Shown here one piece after another: positions 61,006-64,000 of a DNA stretch of 64,000 nucleotides. The notes below the pieces were generated by a model. The model did not search any database. It worked only from the letters and a program-made list of their open reading frames with translations, and was not told the origin of the DNA. The stretch comes from Opitutus sp. (lineage in GTDB: Bacteria > Verrucomicrobiota > Verrucomicrobiae > Opitutales > Opitutaceae), in the NCBI GenBank assembly GCA_009695065.1, contig SIBR01000001.1:124001-188000 (forward strand), written 5' to 3'. Position 1 is the first letter of the stretch. Each line of letters starts with the position of its first letter. Position numbers and translations under genes: made by a program.

Positions 61006-61293
61006 TCACTCCACTCGCGCACTAAATTCCGGGTTTCGCTTGATGAACAGCGCGACGTAAGAGCACAGCGGCACGACCGCACGCTTTTCCGCGCGGGCGT
61101 ACTCCAGGCCGGCCCGCACCAGCTTTTCCGCAATCCCCCGGCCCCGCAGTTCCGGCGGGACGAAGGTGTGCGTGAAGACCATGCGACCTTCCGGCAACTC
61201 GTATTCGGCGACGGCGAGATCGCCAGCGGACTCAACTTCGAAGCGATGCTCCGGCACGTTGTGCCGCACGAGGATCGATTCCGCGGTGCTCAT
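61006..61293 (-). CDS. Small GNAT (YidJ/YjdJ-like) N-acetyltransferase
   Basis: A 95-residue domain of the GCN5-related group (GNAT-C, YjdJ-like). HTFVPPELRGRGIAEKLVRA is the acetyl-CoA loop, and LCSYVALFIKRNPEFSARVE the conserved C-terminus (short form of the family). The ATG at 61293 overlaps the stop of the SBF transporter gene (ATGA 61290-61293). The target amine is unknown. Confidence 0.88.
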   Translation of the reverse strand: MSTAESILVRHNVPEHRFEVESAGDLAVAEYELPEGRMVFTHTFVPPELRGRGIAEKLVRAGLEYARAEKRAVVPLCSYVALFIKRNPEFSARVE

Positions 61294-62270
61294 GGCGCGA
61301 CGGCCTCGTCTCCCGGCCGGCCCCAGCGTTGGGCCAGGACGCCGCACACCACCAGTTGCAGCGGATGGTAGATCATGATCGGGAGGAGAATCAGCCCGAT
61401 CCCCGGATGGGTTGCAAAAATCAATTTTGCCATCGGCACGCCCGAGGCGAGGGTCTTCTTCGAACCGCAAAAAATCGCCGCGATCCGATCTTCACGACTG
61501 AAGCCAAAAGCGCGCGCCGCCGCACCCGTCGCGAGGAGCAACACCACAAACAGCGCCGCGCACACCACTGTGATCAGCACGAGCTGTCCGCTGCCGCGCC
61601 CGGTCCAGATGCCGTCTTTGAACGAATCGCAAAACGAGGTGTAAACGAGCAGGATGATGATCAGGCGGTCCACGATGCCGATGGCGGACTTCCGTTTTCG
61701 CATCCATTCGCCGAGCCAGGGCCGCAGCAACTGACCGACCGCCAGCGGCAGCACCAACCAGCGCACGAGATCGAGCACGACCGGCCCGATCGGCTGCGCC
61801 TGGCCCGTCGTCCGCATCACCGCGGCCACCCACAAGGGTGTCAGCACCACTCCGGCGAGACTCGAGAGCGTCGCATTGAAAACCGCGCCGGCTACATTGC
61901 CGCGCGCCACCGCCGTCATCGTCACGGAGGAGGAGACGGTCGAGGGCAGCGCGCAGAGGAAAAACAAGCCCAGCTGCAGTTCGGGGGCGATGTGACTGCC
62001 GAGCGCGGCATTGATCGCCAACCCCAGCAGCGGGAAAATCAGGTAGGTGCACGACTGCACGAACATGTGCAGCCGCCAGTTCATCGCGCCGTCGCGCAGG
62101 GTCTGGAACGAGAGGGCGACGCCGTGAAGAAAAAAGATGAGCGCCACGCCCGCCTTGGTCAGCAATCCCGGATGCATCCAGCCCCCGGCCGCCCCCGGCC
62201 CCGGGACAATCCACGCGAGAAACGTGGCGAACATCATGCCAATGAGGAACCAGTCGGGCTTAAATTTCAT
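61290..62270 (-). CDS. SBF-like bile-acid:sodium-symporter-family transporter
   Basis: A 326-residue membrane protein with about ten hydrophobic segments. FLHGVALSFQTLRDGAMNWR, FFLCALPSTVSSSVTMTAVA and FCGSKKTLASGVPMAKLIF are typical of the YfeH/SBF-like branch (PF13593) of sodium-dependent transporters. The natural cargo of bacterial members is mostly unknown. It is 16 bp downstream of murJ on the same strand, and its stop overlaps the GNAT start. Confidence 0.9.
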   Translation of the reverse strand: MKFKPDWFLIGMMFATFLAWIVPGPGAAGGWMHPGLLTKAGVALIFFLHGVALSFQTLRDGAMNWRLHMFVQSCTYLIFPLLGLAINAALGSHIAPELQLGLFFLCALPSTVSSSVTMTAVARGNVAGAVFNATLSSLAGVVLTPLWVAAVMRTTGQAQPIGPVVLDLVRWLVLPLAVGQLLRPWLGEWMRKRKSAIGIVDRLIIILLVYTSFCDSFKDGIWTGRGSGQLVLITVVCAALFVVLLLATGAAARAFGFSREDRIAAIFCGSKKTLASGVPMAKLIFATHPGIGLILLPIMIYHPLQLVVCGVLAQRWGRPGDEAVAP

Positions 62271-62286
62271 GACGACACCACGGAAA

Positions 62287-63849
62287 TCATGCGTCAGCCA
62301 GTTTCGCCCGGAATTTTTTCACCAGGATTGCGAGTTCATCGCGCCCCTCGATCCGCAGCGCCCATAAAACCGCCGCGTAGACGGCGATCCCGAGCGGAAT
62401 CAGACCGAAGATCGCAACCGCATCGGCGATACGGAGACCCGGCCACCCGTGGCGCAGCCCCTGCCAGCCGCCGCCAACCACGCCCGCCATCACCGCGGTC
62501 GCCACCACGACCTTGCCCAGGCTGCGCCACAATTCGCCGAAGGCCAGGCCGGGCAGGCGCTGCGCCACCGCGCGCTGCAGCATCCAGGTCTGCACGACGA
62601 TCGCCGTGGTGCTGGCCAGAACGATGCCGAAGGCCCCGAGCGGCTTCAGCAGGAGCAGGCTCAGACCCAGATTCACGACGAAGCTCACGGCGGCCATTTT
62701 TACGGGGGTAGTCGTGTCTTTCACCGCAAAGAACGCGCGCGTCGTCAGGCTCGTCACGGAAAAGAATGGCATCCCCACGGCAAACAACGCCAGCAGGGGC
62801 GCCATCAACCGGGTATCGGCCGCGCTGAACCTCCCGTGCTGAAACAGCAGGCGCACGATCGGTTCGCTCAGCAGGGCCAGCCCGATCGCCGCCGGCACGT
62901 TGATGACGAGGATCAAACGCAATCCCTTCCGAAAATCCTCCGCCATGCCCACAAAATTGCGTTGGGCCGCATGCCGCGCGATCAGCGGATAGACGACGGT
63001 CGAGACCGCGATGGCAAAGACACCGATCGGCAATTCCATCAGCCGGTTCGCATAGAAAAGGACCGTCGCGGCGGACTCGCCCGCCGACAGCGCGAACAGT
63101 CGCGAGACATAAATGTTGATCTGGTAAATGGCGGTGCCGAAAAGCCCCGGCACCATCAGGAGGGCTATTTCCCGCACGCGGGGCGAAAGCTGCAGGTCGA
63201 AACGCGGCTGCCAGCCCTCGCGCATTAGCACGGCCGCCGGCACCGCCATCTGCAAAAATCCGCCGGCGAGCACGCCCGCGCACAGCCAGTGCATCCGCCC
63301 GAGGTCGGTGGCGGCAAAATTAAGCCCCGCGCCGCCCAGCGACACGATCATCGTCAAATTAAGCCAGATCGGTGATAACGCGGGCTCGACGAATCGGCCG
63401 AGCACGTTGAGGGTTGCGCTGAAAACCGCCGCGATGCAGACGAAGGCGAGGTAGGGAAAAAGAATCACGCTAAGATCCGCCATCAGGTACCAGGCCGGAT
63501 CGTGAGCCGGCACCAGCCGCGACTGGCTGAACACGGCCATCGCCAGAAGCACGAGCCCGCCCGTCACCATCGCGAGCCAGCTCGCCACCTTGCTCAGCAG
63601 CGCGAAAGCCCCGCTCCGGTCCCGCTCGTGCAGTTCGTCCTGCAACAGCGGGATGAAAGCCGCTGTCAGCGTGCCCTCCCCCAGCAAACGGCGGAAAAGA
63701 TTCGGCAGGCTGAACGCCGTGACGAACGCGTCGTTGAGCAGACTCGCGCCAAAAATCGCCGCGCTCAGCAAATCCCGGGCAAGCCCCAGGAAGCGTGACA
63801 CGACGGTCAGCAGCGAAATCACGCCAATGTTCTTCAGCTTCTTCGACAC
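62287..63849 (-). CDS. murJ: Lipid II flippase MurJ
   Basis: A 520-residue membrane protein with about 14 transmembrane helices of the MviN/MurJ family that flips lipid II for peptidoglycan synthesis. VSRFLGLARDLLSAAIFGAS, AFVTAFSLPNLFRRLLGEGT and AAFIPLLQDELHERDRSGAF are the standard N-terminal blocks. The GTG at 63849 (VSKKLKNIGVISLLTVVSR) is the preferred start; a TTG at 63885 would add a Pro-Ala-rich stretch. It heads a minus-strand run murJ-SBF transporter-GNAT. Confidence 0.95.
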   Translation of the reverse strand: MSKKLKNIGVISLLTVVSRFLGLARDLLSAAIFGASLLNDAFVTAFSLPNLFRRLLGEGTLTAAFIPLLQDELHERDRSGAFALLSKVASWLAMVTGGLVLLAMAVFSQSRLVPAHDPAWYLMADLSVILFPYLAFVCIAAVFSATLNVLGRFVEPALSPIWLNLTMIVSLGGAGLNFAATDLGRMHWLCAGVLAGGFLQMAVPAAVLMREGWQPRFDLQLSPRVREIALLMVPGLFGTAIYQINIYVSRLFALSAGESAATVLFYANRLMELPIGVFAIAVSTVVYPLIARHAAQRNFVGMAEDFRKGLRLILVINVPAAIGLALLSEPIVRLLFQHGRFSAADTRLMAPLLALFAVGMPFFSVTSLTTRAFFAVKDTTTPVKMAAVSFVVNLGLSLLLLKPLGAFGIVLASTTAIVVQTWMLQRAVAQRLPGLAFGELWRSLGKVVVATAVMAGVVGGGWQGLRHGWPGLRIADAVAIFGLIPLGIAVYAAVLWALRIEGRDELAILVKKFRAKLADA

Positions 63850-63938
63850 GATGAAAGTGTGCGGGGCGGCTCCGCGCGCCGGCAAGCCCGTTGGTGGCGC
63901 CGCATGGCCGGATGTGCAGCGGAGTCCGATGCAGGCAT

Positions 63939-64000
63939 CTAAAATCCGGAGTCGTCCGGAATCGGGGTCCCCAGGGTCTGCTCGAGCGTGTCCAGCGCGG
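63939..64000 (-). CDS. C-terminal end of a gene cut by the window edge
   Basis: On the minus strand the last bases read ALDTLEQTLGTPIPDDSGF followed by TAG at 63939-63941. This looks like the tail of a coding sequence entering from beyond 64000, about 90 bp before murJ. The nineteen visible residues are too few to assign a family. A chance open frame is possible, so confidence is low. Confidence 0.35.
   Translation of the reverse strand, partial: ALDTLEQTLGTPIPDDSGF

Overview
The window is a GC-rich, gene-dense chromosomal segment of a Gram-negative bacterium, most likely a member of the Verrucomicrobiota close to the Opitutaceae. This is inferred from family content, not from a search. Markers of the PVC group are a membrane-bound-dehydrogenase/HEAT protein, a ThuA-like protein, a DUF1592-type cytochrome paired with a Tat-exported DUF1552 protein, and a large TonB receptor with a carboxypeptidase-regulatory N-terminus. 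BamD, LptE, MurJ and UppP show an outer membrane and peptidoglycan. I found no rRNA, tRNA, CRISPR array, prophage or intact insertion sequence. Many start codons have no obvious Shine-Dalgarno sequence.

Layout. 1-10.2 kb is an accessory, mostly minus-strand block of secreted or surface functions: a PVC dehydrogenase (cut by the window edge), a ThuA-like protein, two tandem neutral-ceramidase-like paralogues, a 1008-residue TonB receptor, and a divergent remnant of a FecR anti-sigma gene. 10.2-20 kb is housekeeping: glmM and trpD (minus); then uppP, rpmF-plsX-fabH, bamD, lptE, rpe, a MOSC protein and a GNAT protein (plus). 20-28.6 kb holds an iron-type ABC transporter without a permease gene, an acyl-CoA synthetase, hpt, uvrB and a secreted esterase. 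28.6-36.4 kb is again PVC-flavoured: a Tat-exported flavin oxidoreductase, a decayed IS3 transposase tail, the overlapping DUF1592/DUF1552 pair, and a membrane coiled-coil protein with an AIM24-like C-terminus.

36.5-43.5 kb holds glutamate-type dehydrogenase, a secreted unknown, an NhaD/CitMHS-type antiporter, a DUF1015 protein, rpmJ-rpmE (zinc-independent forms) with a clear terminator, yqgE and a dCMP deaminase. 43.5-46.3 kb is a compact three-gene type III polyketide cluster (methyltransferase, FAD oxidoreductase, chalcone-synthase-like enzyme). A long hairpin of GTGATCGTGCTC-like repeats follows it and runs into the start of a Nif3-family gene. 46.4-50.5 kb holds aroQ, a stand-alone NusG-like protein, the phosphatidylglycerol genes pgsA-pgpA joined to a HEAGH membrane protein, and coaD.

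50.6-64 kb holds a MacA/LolD/MacB-like export system, two TPR proteins (one with a beta-propeller), an NMT1/THI5-type ABC importer, a nitroreductase with an Old Yellow Enzyme, a GNAT protein overlapping an SBF-family transporter, murJ, and the tail of a gene that leaves the window. The most unusual items are the type III PKS cluster, the start-codon-containing hairpin after it, the ceramidase pair, the FecR remnant, and the paired REP-like palindromes near 24.6 kb.
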